Source: Clostridiales bacterium (GTDB taxonomy: Bacteria > Bacillota > Clostridia > Peptostreptococcales > Acidaminobacteraceae). From it: a DNA stretch of 54,402 nt. The notes under the pieces were generated by a model. It made no database searches and was not told the DNA's origin. It saw only the letters and a list, made by a program, of their open reading frames with translations. Numbering within the stretch: position 1 is the first letter of the stretch; every line of letters begins with the position of its first letter. The translations under genes and the position numbers were made by a program. Positions 25,782-34,878 of this stretch are shown in pieces. Location of the stretch: contig JAEIOD010000033.1 of the NCBI GenBank assembly GCA_016342415.1, positions 1 through 54,402 on the forward strand. The letters run 5' to 3'.

Positions 25782-27758
25782 CTATTTCTTCTTTAAGAAT
25801 TTTTCATACTCATGGATTTTATCTCTCAAGTCAGCTGCTCTTTCAAAGTGTAAATCACCAGCTGCTTGTTTCATTTCATCTCTTATACTTTCAATTAACT
25901 CATATAAATCATCTGCATCATATTCTGACATTTCTTGATACAGTGCATCATCTTCTGATATATGAGTTGCTTTTATCTCATCACGGATCGTTTTTTGAAT
26001 ACTCATAGGAACAATATTATGTTTCTTGTTGTACTCGGACTGTATGATACGTCTTCTATCTGTTTCATCTAAGGTCTTTTGCATCGATTTTGTAATTCTA
26101 TTGGCATACATAATCACTCGACCCTCTGCGTTTCTTGCAGCTCTACCAACCGTTTGAATCAAAGATGTTTCTGATCTTAAAAAACCCTCTTTATCGGCGT
26201 CCAGTATAGCTACTAATGAAACCTCAGGTAAATCTAGACCTTCTCTTAACAAGTTGATACCAATTAAAACATCAAACTCACCTTTTCTAAGTTCTTTTAT
26301 AATTTCAAGTCTTTCAAATGTTGCTATATCCGAATGCATATATTTCACTTTAAGATTTAAGTTCTTAAAGTAATCGGTTAAATCTTCAGACATCTTTTTG
26401 GTTAAAGTAGTCACCAAAACACGTTCATTCTTATCAATACATTTTATAATTTCACTGTATAAATCATCTATTTGTCCATCTACTGGCCTAATTTCGATTG
26501 GCGGATCTAAAAGACCAGTCGGTCTAATAATCTGTTCAGCTATCAACGCGCTGTGTTCTTTTTCATAAGGACCAGGAGTCGCTGATACAAAAACAGCTTG
26601 TTTTACAAGAGATTCAAACTCACCGAAGTTAAGTGGTCTATTGTCTAAAGCAGAAGGCAATCTAAAGCCATAATCTACAAGTGTTTGCTTTCTTGATTTA
26701 TCTCCTGCAAACATACCTCTTATCTGAGGAATACTCACATGTGACTCATCTATGATAACCATCCAATCATCACCAAAATAATCCATTAGTGTATATGGCC
26801 TAGCCCCGGGTTCTCTACCTGAAATAGCTCTTGAATAGTTTTCTATACCAGAACAGAATCCAACTTCCCTCAACATTTCTATATCGTAGTTCGTACGTTG
26901 TTCTATACGTTGCGCTTCTATCAGTTTACCTTGTTCTTTAAACATCTGGACCTGTTCAATCATTTCATCTTCTATTCGCTTTATAGCTGCTTCAATTTTT
27001 TCTTTCTGAGAAATATAATGGGATGCAGGTAATATAGCCACATGATCTCTAATCCCAAGTATCTCCCCAGTCACCACTTGTATTTCTGAAATTCTATCAA
27101 TTTCGTCTCCGAAGAATTCTATTCTATAAGCAACTTTATCATTAGATATAGGGAATATCTCGACAACATCACCACGAACTCTAAACGTACCACGGACAAA
27201 GGATATATCATTTCTATTGTATTGAAGTTCTACAAGTTTTTCTATTAGTTCATCTCGGCCTTTTTCCATTCCCGGACGCAAAGAAATGACCATATTTTTA
27301 TAATCAACAGGATCACCTAAACCGTAAATACAGGATACAGATGCAACAACAATCACATCATCCCTATCAAATAAAGCTAATGTTGCACTATGTCTCAATT
27401 TATCGATTTCATCATTGATCGATGAATCTTTTTCTATGAAAACATCCGCACCTGGAATATAAGCTTCTGGTTGGTAATAGTCATAATAACTCACAAAAAA
27501 TTCAACTGCATTATTTGGAAAGAACTCTTTGAACTCTGCACACAACTGTCCTGCGAGGGTTTTATTATGAGCAATTACCAGTGTTTTCTTTTGAACATTC
27601 TGTATAACATTTGCCATCGTAAAAGTTTTTCCGGAACCGGTAACTCCCAGTAAGGTCTGATAATGTTCATTATTATTAATACTCTCAGTAAGTACTTTTA
27701 TTGCCTCTGGCTGGTCACCAGTTGGTTTATAATCTGATATCAATTCGAATTTACTCAT
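25782..27758 (-). CDS. uvrB: Excinuclease ABC subunit B
   Basis: A 658-residue UvrB, the helicase-like protein that verifies damage with UvrA and recruits UvrC. P-loop GVTGSGKTFTMA near residue 38, beta-hairpin VSYYDYYQPEAYIPG near 93, Walker B DESHV near 338, helicase motif VI QTVGRAARNAEGRV near 540, and a C-terminal UVR motif (DLHFERAADLRDKI). The ATG at 27758 follows GGGGGT; an upstream in-frame ATG at 27791 would add 11 residues and overlap the operator region. It is under a strong promoter with a LexA box. Confidence 0.98.
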   Translation of the reverse strand: MSKFELISDYKPTGDQPEAIKVLTESINNNEHYQTLLGVTGSGKTFTMANVIQNVQKKTLVIAHNKTLAGQLCAEFKEFFPNNAVEFFVSYYDYYQPEAYIPGADVFIEKDSSINDEIDKLRHSATLALFDRDDVIVVASVSCIYGLGDPVDYKNMVISLRPGMEKGRDELIEKLVELQYNRNDISFVRGTFRVRGDVVEIFPISNDKVAYRIEFFGDEIDRISEIQVVTGEILGIRDHVAILPASHYISQKEKIEAAIKRIEDEMIEQVQMFKEQGKLIEAQRIEQRTNYDIEMLREVGFCSGIENYSRAISGREPGARPYTLMDYFGDDWMVIIDESHVSIPQIRGMFAGDKSRKQTLVDYGFRLPSALDNRPLNFGEFESLVKQAVFVSATPGPYEKEHSALIAEQIIRPTGLLDPPIEIRPVDGQIDDLYSEIIKCIDKNERVLVTTLTKKMSEDLTDYFKNLNLKVKYMHSDIATFERLEIIKELRKGEFDVLIGINLLREGLDLPEVSLVAILDADKEGFLRSETSLIQTVGRAARNAEGRVIMYANRITKSMQKTLDETDRRRIIQSEYNKKHNIVPMSIQKTIRDEIKATHISEDDALYQEMSEYDADDLYELIESIRDEMKQAAGDLHFERAADLRDKIHEYEKFLKKK

Positions 27759-27801
27759 AAGACCCCCTGTAAAAGTAAACGGTTCTTGCAAACACTCATT
27801 A

Positions 27802-27815
27802 CAAACGTACGTTCG
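27802..27815 (-). promoter_or_regulatory. LexA (SOS) box of uvrBA
   Basis: The minus strand reads CGAACGTACGTTTG, matching the Gram-positive LexA/DinR consensus CGAACRNRYGTTYC at all but the last position. It sits at the expected transcription start, 5 bp past the -10 box. Confidence 0.88.
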
Positions 27816-27820
27816 TTCTT

Positions 27821-27849
27821 ATTATATGCTTTTTCATATAATACGTCAA
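27821..27849 (-). promoter_or_regulatory. uvrBA promoter
   Basis: Minus-strand -35 TTGACG (27849-27844), 17-bp spacer, consensus -10 TATAAT (27826-27821). This is a near-ideal vegetative promoter, repressed through the adjacent LexA box. Confidence 0.88.
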
Positions 27850-27894
27850 CACTGTATTCATATTGTACCATTTTTGTAGTCTTTCTATAACAAG

Positions 27895-27916
27895 AAAAAT
27901 CCTAGAACCCTAGGAT
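27895..27916 (-). terminator. Terminator of permease gene
   Basis: A 7-bp stem (ATCCTAG with CTAGGAT, 4-base loop) overlapping the stop codon of the AI-2E-type gene, followed on the minus strand by five T. Confidence 0.8.
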
Positions 27917-29022
27917 TATTCAATGATTAAATCTTTATTTGAAAGTCTTTTTTCAATAAATCTTGTAAAAATCATTTGGAATACCGCAACAATAGGCACT
28001 GCTAATAACATACCCAGAACACCCATTAAACTACCACCAACTATAATACCGAGTATAATCCAAAATGGTGATAACCCTACCGAATCGCCTAAGATCTTAG
28101 GGCCAAGTATATACCCATCAAACTGCTGTAAAGCAAGAATAAAGATAGCAACCCACAATGCTTTCATTGGACTGACAAACAATGTCAGAATGATTGCTGG
28201 CACCATGCCTATAAACGGACCGAAGTACGGAATCATGTTCGTAATGCCCACAATTATTGATAATAAAGCTGCATACGGCGTTTGTAGTACTACCAAACCT
28301 ATAAAACACAACATGCCAATAATGACAGAGTCTATTGTTTTTCCAATAATATATCTAGAGAAAATGGCATTTACATCACTAAAGAACATCACAGTGATAT
28401 CTGCTTTTTTTTCTTTTACAACACTGTATAGTATTTTCTTTAATCCCACTTGGAATTTTTCTTTATCTAATAACAAATAAACTGCAATGATAAATCCAAC
28501 AACAATTTTGAAGGTACCCCCAAATACTGAAGTTACAATTGAAAATAAACTGTCTAATATACCATTGAGCAACTTTGGAATATCCACTATATATTTCGAA
28601 AAAGAATCCATATTTAAATAATCCTGCAAACCGAGTTGGTCATACCATACAGATTTCACTATCACATCATTAAAATATCTTATAATTTCCTTTTGATAGG
28701 TTTCAAAGTTAGCAATCAGATCAATGACATTTTTTGCTATCATCGGGATAATAATTGTAATCAGAGTCACTATGGCTCCCAATACAAAAATGTAACAAAA
28801 AACAATACTCAGAATACGCCTTATCTTTAATTTCTTTTCAAAAAACTTCATCATAGGATTAATAACAAATGCAATACCTATCGCCCAAAGTACAGGTTGT
28901 AAAATTCTAAGTATATACAATAACAACAATCCCAATTCATCTATACGATCTAACATCTTAAATAGAACCATACAGATCACGAGCATCGGTAAAAATTCTA
29001 GATAAGGTATTTTTTTCTTCAT
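27916..29022 (-). CDS. AI-2E transporter family (PerM/YdiK-type) permease
   Basis: A 368-residue multi-span membrane protein of the AI-2E exporter-like / PerM family. About seven or eight hydrophobic helices: two pairs near residues 7-70, then a soluble stretch around 80-160, then the rest. Family-typical segments are GFIIAVYLLLDKEKF near 195, GLVVLQTPYAALLSIIVGITN near 250, IPYFGPFIGMVPA near 272 and a C-terminal GGSLMGVLGMLLAVP. Substrate unknown; the family includes Na+/H+ antiporters. The ATG at 29022 follows GGGAGG; the ATG at 29046 has no site. Single-gene unit downstream of the GNAT gene. Confidence 0.9.
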   Translation of the reverse strand: MKKKIPYLEFLPMLVICMVLFKMLDRIDELGLLLLYILRILQPVLWAIGIAFVINPMMKFFEKKLKIRRILSIVFCYIFVLGAIVTLITIIIPMIAKNVIDLIANFETYQKEIIRYFNDVIVKSVWYDQLGLQDYLNMDSFSKYIVDIPKLLNGILDSLFSIVTSVFGGTFKIVVGFIIAVYLLLDKEKFQVGLKKILYSVVKEKKADITVMFFSDVNAIFSRYIIGKTIDSVIIGMLCFIGLVVLQTPYAALLSIIVGITNMIPYFGPFIGMVPAIILTLFVSPMKALWVAIFILALQQFDGYILGPKILGDSVGLSPFWIILGIIVGGSLMGVLGMLLAVPIVAVFQMIFTRFIEKRLSNKDLIIE

Positions 29023-29073
29023 AAAAAAAACCTCCCACACTTGCATTATACCACAAGAGTTGAAGGTCCTACA

Positions 29074-29598
29074 TTAATTTTGTTTAAATGTAAAGTCGTC
29101 CTTGATATTTTCCCAAACATAACCGATTGAAACATAATCCACGCCACCGATTTGATCTAAACGCGTCTCTTTAGGTGTGCCACCTAATGCCTCACAGAAA
29201 CCACATGCCGGATTGTCTTTTAATACCCATACAATCATTCTGTTTATTTCTGATTTGATTAATGTATTTGCAGATTTTTCTAATAAACTATGTCCTATAC
29301 CTTCACCTTGGTAACGATCCAACACATAAATCATTGAAATCTCACCACGATTTACACCTGAGTCATCTTTTGTCACTTCAGGTACAGCATATCCAATAAT
29401 TTCACCAATCTTAGATTCTGCTACATAAATCAAGCTTTCTTTGTTAAGCATATTCATAAAGTTTCTTTTTTGCTTGTCATAATTAATGTTTTCTAAGTAA
29501 TCCTGATCAATAATACCACGATAAGCTGTTTTCCAAGTTTCTACATATACTTTCGTTACACCGATACTATCATAAATACTTGCTTTTCTAATGATCAT
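29074..29598 (-). CDS. GNAT family N-acetyltransferase
   Basis: A 174-residue acetyl-CoA-dependent N-acetyltransferase. N-terminal MIIRKASIYDSIGVTKVYVETW is typical of the family, and the acetyl-CoA loop is RYQGEGIGHSLLEKSA near residue 95 (motif A). DNPACGFCEALGG near 133 is the usual motif-B region with two Cys. AAGGAG sits 7 bases before the ATG at 29598. The acceptor substrate is unknown. Confidence 0.9.
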   Translation of the reverse strand: MIIRKASIYDSIGVTKVYVETWKTAYRGIIDQDYLENINYDKQKRNFMNMLNKESLIYVAESKIGEIIGYAVPEVTKDDSGVNRGEISMIYVLDRYQGEGIGHSLLEKSANTLIKSEINRMIVWVLKDNPACGFCEALGGTPKETRLDQIGGVDYVSIGYVWENIKDDFTFKQN

Positions 29599-29661
29599 AT
29601 ACAAACTCCTTCTTAAAATCTTAAAAGATTTCCACGAACACATAGTATAACATACATTCTG

Positions 29662-30852
29662 CTATTTTGAAAGTATTAATTCTCTTAATACTTCTATACC
29701 CTTAATAAGTTGAGTGTCCTCTTCTAAATTAGGTGACTCACCATTTATAATACCCTCATATTCTATAATATAATCTGGTGTTACACCAACTTCATGAATA
29801 ATGTTGTCATTTGGTGTGTAGTATTGTGAGTAAGTTATTTTATAACCTGAACCATCTCTTAAATTTGTTATGCCTTGAACAATGCCTTTTCCAAATGTTT
29901 CAACCCCTATAACCGGGCCAATTTGTGTGTCTTGTACAGCTCCAAGCAAAATTTCAGAAGCACTTGCACTACTCTCATTTGCTAAAAACACTACCGGTAT
30001 ATCCAATTTCGAAGCATCTGATTTATATGTCCTTTTGTTGTCTTTGTTATCAAGTGTATAAATGATTGTGCCTGATCCCATTAGTACATCAGCAATTTCA
30101 GTACTTTCATGGACCAAACCACCAGGATTATCTCTAACGTCGATAATCAATCCTTTTATATCTTGACGCTGTAAATCTTTTAAATGTGTATTAAACTCTT
30201 TTGAAACATCTGTTCCAAACTGGTAAAGATAAATATAACCAATATCATCAATGACTGTAGATGATACAAATGGAACTTCTACTTTACCTCTTTCAAGGTT
30301 AAAAGTTATGATTTCATCATCTCGCTTAACAACGACTTCAATTTCTGTACCTTCTTCACCTAACATCACATTAATCAAGTGTTCATAGCCATATTCTTCC
30401 AAAGTATCGCCATCAACTTCGATGATATAATCACCAGCGAGTATACCTGCTTTTTCAGCTGGAGAACCTGGAAAAACTCTAGTGACATGTATATCACCTT
30501 CAGAAACATCACTGAGTACACCAATGCCTACATAGTTGCCATTTGTTGAATCATTGTATGCTTTTAACTCTTCTTTTGTAAAATACCTAGAATATTTATC
30601 TCCAGTGGCTTCAAACATACCACGATACATGCCAATTTCAATATCCTCTTCAGTAATTTCTAAATAAAAATTATCCAAGAGTTCTTCTTTGATACTTTCG
30701 GCTTTTTTATACTTTTCGTCCATTGAAGTCAGTCGCTCATATTTAACAACGGGTACCAACACCACATGTTCGGCGCTTAAAAGAACCATACCAATACCCA
30801 TTGTCGCCAATACACCAACGACAAATGAGATGATTATATTTCTTATCTTCAT
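29662..30852 (-). CDS. S41 family carboxy-terminal processing protease
   Basis: A 396-residue CtpA/CtpB-like serine protease with an N-terminal membrane anchor (about residues 6-28), so the rest faces outside. A PDZ domain is near residues 95-170 (YVGIGVLSD, AGILAGDYIIEVDG). The catalytic core has the Ser in NESSASASEILLGA and the Lys in TFGKGIVQG. The ATG at 30852 follows TAGGAG. It starts 9 bp after the M23 hydrolase-activator stop, completing the ftsE-ftsX-M23-S41 string seen in many Clostridia. Confidence 0.94.
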   Translation of the reverse strand: MKIRNIIISFVVGVLATMGIGMVLLSAEHVVLVPVVKYERLTSMDEKYKKAESIKEELLDNFYLEITEEDIEIGMYRGMFEATGDKYSRYFTKEELKAYNDSTNGNYVGIGVLSDVSEGDIHVTRVFPGSPAEKAGILAGDYIIEVDGDTLEEYGYEHLINVMLGEEGTEIEVVVKRDDEIITFNLERGKVEVPFVSSTVIDDIGYIYLYQFGTDVSKEFNTHLKDLQRQDIKGLIIDVRDNPGGLVHESTEIADVLMGSGTIIYTLDNKDNKRTYKSDASKLDIPVVFLANESSASASEILLGAVQDTQIGPVIGVETFGKGIVQGITNLRDGSGYKITYSQYYTPNDNIIHEVGVTPDYIIEYEGIINGESPNLEEDTQLIKGIEVLRELILSK

Positions 30853-30860
30853 CTTTTCTC

Positions 30861-31985
30861 CTAATTTCCGGTTAGCCATTTTTCTTCTGGATCCACATAC
30901 TCACCCTCTTCACGTACTTCAAAGTGTAAATGTGGCCCAGTTACATTACCTGTACTTCCAGTTAAAGCGATGTTCTGTCCTCTAGAGACATCTTGACCTT
31001 TAGTAACACTCAAAGAAGAATTATGAGCATAAAGTGTGACAATACCACCACCATGATCAATCATAACACATTTACCATAACTGCTTAACCAACCAGCCCA
31101 AATCACTTTACCTTCTTGAGCAGCAACAACCTGCAATCCCTCACCGCCACCGATATCAATACCGGTATGAAGTTTGTTTGTATTCAGTATTGGATGTCGC
31201 CTCATACCAAAACCTGATGTTATTTTATATGATGACGGTACAGGCCAAGTAAAGGCACCACCAACATATTGTTCACGTAACTTCAAATCGGCAATAATGC
31301 TTTTTACTTTCTCAGCATCTTTATTGGTATCATCAATTTGTATTTCAAGAGCTGCAATATCATTTAAAAGTTCTCTTTGCTTAACTTGTAAATTCGCAAT
31401 TTGCGCTTTTAACTCAGCACGTTTGTTTTGCATATCATTTTCAAGTGCAATCAGCTTCTCTTGTTCTTCTTCAAGTGCTAACTTTTTATCATCAACCAAT
31501 TGTTTGTCAATTTCCATTTGCTCAATCAAACTTGTATCCGATTCAACAATACGTCTTAACATTTCAATTCTTGATAATAAATCTTCAAAGTTTTTTGACT
31601 CCAATACCACTTCAAAATACCCGACCGTCCCATTCATGTACATGATACGAATTCTTTGATCCAATAAATCATTGGTTACAGCTAGCGCTTGTTTGGCAGC
31701 TTCAAGTGCCATGGTTGCCTCACCAATCCGAATGTTATTTTCGGTTATTTGGACTTTTAAATTATCTATCTCATTTTCTGTATTTCTAACACTGTCTTCG
31801 AGTGAACGAATGTTTCTAACCACTGCATTCTTTTGATTCACAAAATCCGAATGCGAACCATCTAAGGCATCTAATTGTTCTTGAATACTTTCAAGCAACT
31901 CTTCCTGTTTGTCTATATCATCAGTAGCATAAACAGTATTCACAGATAAGATCAGCATTAGGACAAGCATTATAATTTTCTTCAT
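30861..31985 (-). CDS. Murein hydrolase activator / M23 peptidase with coiled coil
   Basis: A 374-residue exported protein: signal peptide (residues 1-20, cleaved after VYA), long coiled coil (about 22-240) and a C-terminal M23 LytM domain. The domain carries HPILNTNKLHTGIDIGG and HLHFEVREEG, with the metal ligands H, D and HxH apparently intact. It may therefore be an active endopeptidase rather than a pure EnvC-type activator. It follows ftsEX with 9 bp spacing and is probably regulated by FtsEX at the septum, as EnvC and PcsB are. Confidence 0.93.
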   Translation of the reverse strand: MKKIIMLVLMLILSVNTVYATDDIDKQEELLESIQEQLDALDGSHSDFVNQKNAVVRNIRSLEDSVRNTENEIDNLKVQITENNIRIGEATMALEAAKQALAVTNDLLDQRIRIMYMNGTVGYFEVVLESKNFEDLLSRIEMLRRIVESDTSLIEQMEIDKQLVDDKKLALEEEQEKLIALENDMQNKRAELKAQIANLQVKQRELLNDIAALEIQIDDTNKDAEKVKSIIADLKLREQYVGGAFTWPVPSSYKITSGFGMRRHPILNTNKLHTGIDIGGGEGLQVVAAQEGKVIWAGWLSSYGKCVMIDHGGGIVTLYAHNSSLSVTKGQDVSRGQNIALTGSTGNVTGPHLHFEVREEGEYVDPEEKWLTGN

Positions 31986-31994
31986 GTCTGCCTC

Positions 31995-32894
31995 CTATAC
32001 ATTCAGATACTTTCTTACACCCCATAGACTTCCTAAAGCACCAATTCCCGCACCAACTGGTATGAACACTTGCAACAAATCACTCATAACACCTGATACA
32101 GGTACAATATATGCTGCAATTAACACATAAAAATCTTGAGTCAGCAAATCGTAAGTTTGACTGTAACCTGCATAGATTAAACCGGCAGATATGCCTGCAC
32201 CAACTAGTCCTAAAATGGTACCCTCAAGAATAAACGGCCATCTGATAAACCAGTGTGTTGCACCCACATATTTCATAATTTGAATCTCGGTTTTTCTAGC
32301 TGTTACAGCCAGTTTAATGGTATTACTGATAACAAATGTTGATACAAACAATAGAATCACAATAATACCAAGACCTAAAGTTCTAATAAAAGATGTAATA
32401 CTTTCAATTTTCTGAATGACATCTCGGTAGTATTTTACCATTTCAATGCCTTCTATTTGATTGAGTTTTCTAACAATGCTATCCGAATATACCAGGTTGT
32501 CTATATTCACTATATAAGAATTAGGTAAAGGATTACGTTCTTCCAATCCAATTAGAACCGTTGAATACTCATCCCACTCCTCTTTCATTTTTACCAACGC
32601 TTGTTCCTTTGACTCAAATGTTATATTACTTACTTCATCAATGGCTAGAATCTTATCACCAATCGCTTTCATTTCAGCATTCGATTGATCATCATTCAAG
32701 AAAACTTGGACCACATCAAATTGATCACTTGCATAGTCTGAAAAGTTTGAGATGTTTACAATCAACAAGAAAATAATCCCAAGAATTAATAACGTTGCTG
32801 AAACAGATGTTACTGAAGCAACTGTCATGGTTCTATTGCGCCACAAATTAACCAAGGACTGTTTGATCACATAAAAAATTGATCTAATCATCAT
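31995..32894 (-). CDS. ftsX: Cell division protein FtsX
   Basis: A 299-residue four-helix membrane protein that pairs with FtsE to control peptidoglycan hydrolases. TM1 near residues 20-42, an extracellular loop of about 130 residues, then three helices in the C-terminal third including an FtsX-type FIRTLGLGIIVILLFVSTF segment. It overlaps the ftsE stop by 11 bases. ATG 32894 and ATG 32891 are adjacent in-frame choices; ATG 32909 is less likely. Confidence 0.96.
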   Translation of the reverse strand: MMIRSIFYVIKQSLVNLWRNRTMTVASVTSVSATLLILGIIFLLIVNISNFSDYASDQFDVVQVFLNDDQSNAEMKAIGDKILAIDEVSNITFESKEQALVKMKEEWDEYSTVLIGLEERNPLPNSYIVNIDNLVYSDSIVRKLNQIEGIEMVKYYRDVIQKIESITSFIRTLGLGIIVILLFVSTFVISNTIKLAVTARKTEIQIMKYVGATHWFIRWPFILEGTILGLVGAGISAGLIYAGYSQTYDLLTQDFYVLIAAYIVPVSGVMSDLLQVFIPVGAGIGALGSLWGVRKYLNV

Positions 32895-33570
32895 AACCGT
32901 ATACCCCACTTATTTCATCTCGGACAATACGACCATTCTCTATTGCAACAACTCTTTGTTTCATATCGTTTACAATCGTTTTATCATGCGTCACCATAAT
33001 AATTGTTGTACCAGCTTTATTGATATTCCTTAAAAGTTTCATTATCTCCCATGATGTATCAGGATCTAAGTTTCCAGTTGGCTCATCGCATATCAGTATA
33101 GGCGGGTCATTCACAATCGCTCTGGCAATCGAAACTCTCTGTTGCTCACCACCTGATAATTCATTTGGTTTTGATTTTTCTTTATCTTTTAATCCAACCA
33201 AGTCCATTATTTTTTTTACTAACGGTTTTACGTCCTTCGATTTTGTTCTTGTAATTTCAAGTGCAAATGCAATGTTTTCATAAGCTGTTTTATTGGGTAG
33301 TAATCTGAAATCTTGAAAAACAACCCCTATTTTCTTTCTGATTTTCGGTACTCTTCTGGTGTGTACTTTTGTTATATTTTCACCATCTAACAGGATTTTA
33401 CCTTTAGTGGGTTCTAATTCCTTAAGTAACAATTTTATAAACGTTGATTTTCCTGCACCACTTGGTCCAACAACAAAGACAAATTCGCCTTCTTCTATCT
33501 CTAAATCTAAGCCATTTAAAGCTGTCACACCATTGGGATAGCGCATAAAAACTTTTTTAAAACTAATCAT
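32884..33570 (-). CDS. ftsE: Cell division ATP-binding protein FtsE
   Basis: A 228-residue ABC ATPase. Walker A GPSGAGKST near residue 36, Q-loop VFQDFRLLP, signature LSGGEQQRVSIARA near 138, Walker B ILICDEPTGNLD, H-loop MVTHDK. It begins MISFKKVFMRYPNGVTAL, the typical FtsE N-terminus. GAGGAG precedes the ATG. It is the first gene of ftsE-ftsX-M23-S41; a TATAAT lies in the AT-rich DNA just upstream. Confidence 0.97.
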   Translation of the reverse strand: MISFKKVFMRYPNGVTALNGLDLEIEEGEFVFVVGPSGAGKSTFIKLLLKELEPTKGKILLDGENITKVHTRRVPKIRKKIGVVFQDFRLLPNKTAYENIAFALEITRTKSKDVKPLVKKIMDLVGLKDKEKSKPNELSGGEQQRVSIARAIVNDPPILICDEPTGNLDPDTSWEIMKLLRNINKAGTTIIMVTHDKTIVNDMKQRVVAIENGRIVRDEISGVYGYDD

Positions 33571-33675
33571 TTTTAGGCTCCTCTATATTAATGTTATCAA
33601 TTTAAAATACATACAATATTATTATACTATATCTAACACCATAAAACCTTCTTTTTAACATTACAATTCGAATAC

Positions 33676-33700
33676 AAAAAAGAACTGATACAATCAGTCC
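33676..33700 (-). terminator. Terminator of HExxH lipoprotein gene
   Basis: A 7-bp stem (GACTGAT with ATCAGTT, 3-base loop) followed on the minus strand by six T, directly after the stop codon of the lipoprotein gene. Confidence 0.85.
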
Positions 33701-34738
33701 TTATTCACATATTACTTTTTTCAATCCTTCTACAACCCATGGCGATTTAACCTTATCACCGAATACCAAGAAGCTAAAGTTATCTGCCATGGTTTCTTCA
33801 GGATGATAGGTATAATCAGTATTCATGCCAATTTTGTCATAAAAGTCTTCAATTTGATTTTTACTAACAATTAAAAGCTCATCATTAATTCTAATTGGTT
33901 TTGCTACCTCATCAACAATGGTTACAGCAAGCATATCGTCATTTAGCGTTTCAAAGAAAGATCTCCCAGAGTTTATTTCGTAAGCTTCACTTGAATAGAT
34001 AATTGGAATAAAGGCATAATTTTTCCCCTCAAAGAGTCCCTCAATATAGAAATTATTATCTGGAGCATCTGGATTGCTTATCATATAATCAGCTAATTCA
34101 CTTGGTATCACAAGTTCTTCACAAGCTTGATAACCAATCACCTCATACATGTCTTTTCTGAGGTCTTTATGAGTTCTTGAGTACACATGAAACATTTCAT
34201 GTACGATGAGTTCCTCTAATCCTTTGCTAGTCTTAGATCCTATGTGTCGAGACTTCAGGACAATTGACGTACCTCTAGTATACGCTGCTCCACCTTCATC
34301 AGCATTTGATGTTAAGATAAACGAGATGTTCGGCATATCTACACCCAGCGGATCAAGTTTTTCTTTGATATGCAACATCGCTTCAGCAATGACTTTTTTC
34401 TGGTCATCGGAATACTCTAATACAGTCAAGTCATAAGCCCTTTCTAATTCTTCTTTATTAAGCGGTTTGTCTGAATTGTATTTGGAAGCATAATCAAATT
34501 GACTTAACTTAACCAAATAATCATCTTCTGTGGATAAGACTTCTATAGCTGCTGCTTTCTCCAAGAAGCTAAAACCCTCTAGATCAACCGCTTGATCAGT
34601 TGTTGTTTGAACCTCATTAATGGTGACTGTTTTTATTTCAATATTATCCGGTTCATTTGATTGTGTATTTGTACAAGAAACAGTCCCTAATATAAGTGTT
34701 AGTGTTACCCCTATAATCAATAAATATTTTTTCATCAT
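33701..34738 (-). CDS. Putative zinc-metallopeptidase lipoprotein
   Basis: A 345-residue predicted lipoprotein: hydrophobic signal ending in the lipobox ILGTVSC (Cys about 22), so it is tethered outside the membrane. In the middle, LIVHEMFHVYSR supplies an HExxH zinc motif. A third ligand is not obvious; candidate Glu or His residues follow in DMYEVIGYQACEE. I do not recognise the family. It is divergent from the response regulator gene with about 140 bp between, so the TTCACA repeats there could affect both. Start ATG 34738 after GGGGG; 34735 is an alternative. Confidence 0.7.
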   Translation of the reverse strand: MMKKYLLIIGVTLTLILGTVSCTNTQSNEPDNIEIKTVTINEVQTTTDQAVDLEGFSFLEKAAAIEVLSTEDDYLVKLSQFDYASKYNSDKPLNKEELERAYDLTVLEYSDDQKKVIAEAMLHIKEKLDPLGVDMPNISFILTSNADEGGAAYTRGTSIVLKSRHIGSKTSKGLEELIVHEMFHVYSRTHKDLRKDMYEVIGYQACEELVIPSELADYMISNPDAPDNNFYIEGLFEGKNYAFIPIIYSSEAYEINSGRSFFETLNDDMLAVTIVDEVAKPIRINDELLIVSKNQIEDFYDKIGMNTDYTYHPEETMADNFSFLVFGDKVKSPWVVEGLKKVICE

Positions 34739-34824
34739 AACCCCCATCTAAGATATAATATCACAATGATTATCAATTAATAGATTGACCTATAATTTTT
34801 AAGATTTATACTGAAATTTTAATA

Positions 34825-34859
34825 TTTTTCACATGTTTTTCACATCTGTGGGATATAAT
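34825..34859 (+). promoter_or_regulatory. Response regulator promoter with 11-bp direct repeats
   Basis: Two perfect TTTTTCACAT repeats (34825-34834 and 34836-34845) with an 11-bp period cover the -35 region, followed by a consensus -10 TATAAT at 34854-34859. No normal -35 is present. This is the layout of an activator-dependent promoter bound by an OmpR/PhoB-type regulator, plausibly the adjacent one (autoregulation). Confidence 0.65.
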
Positions 34860-34878
34860 TATAACGAAAGGATAACTT

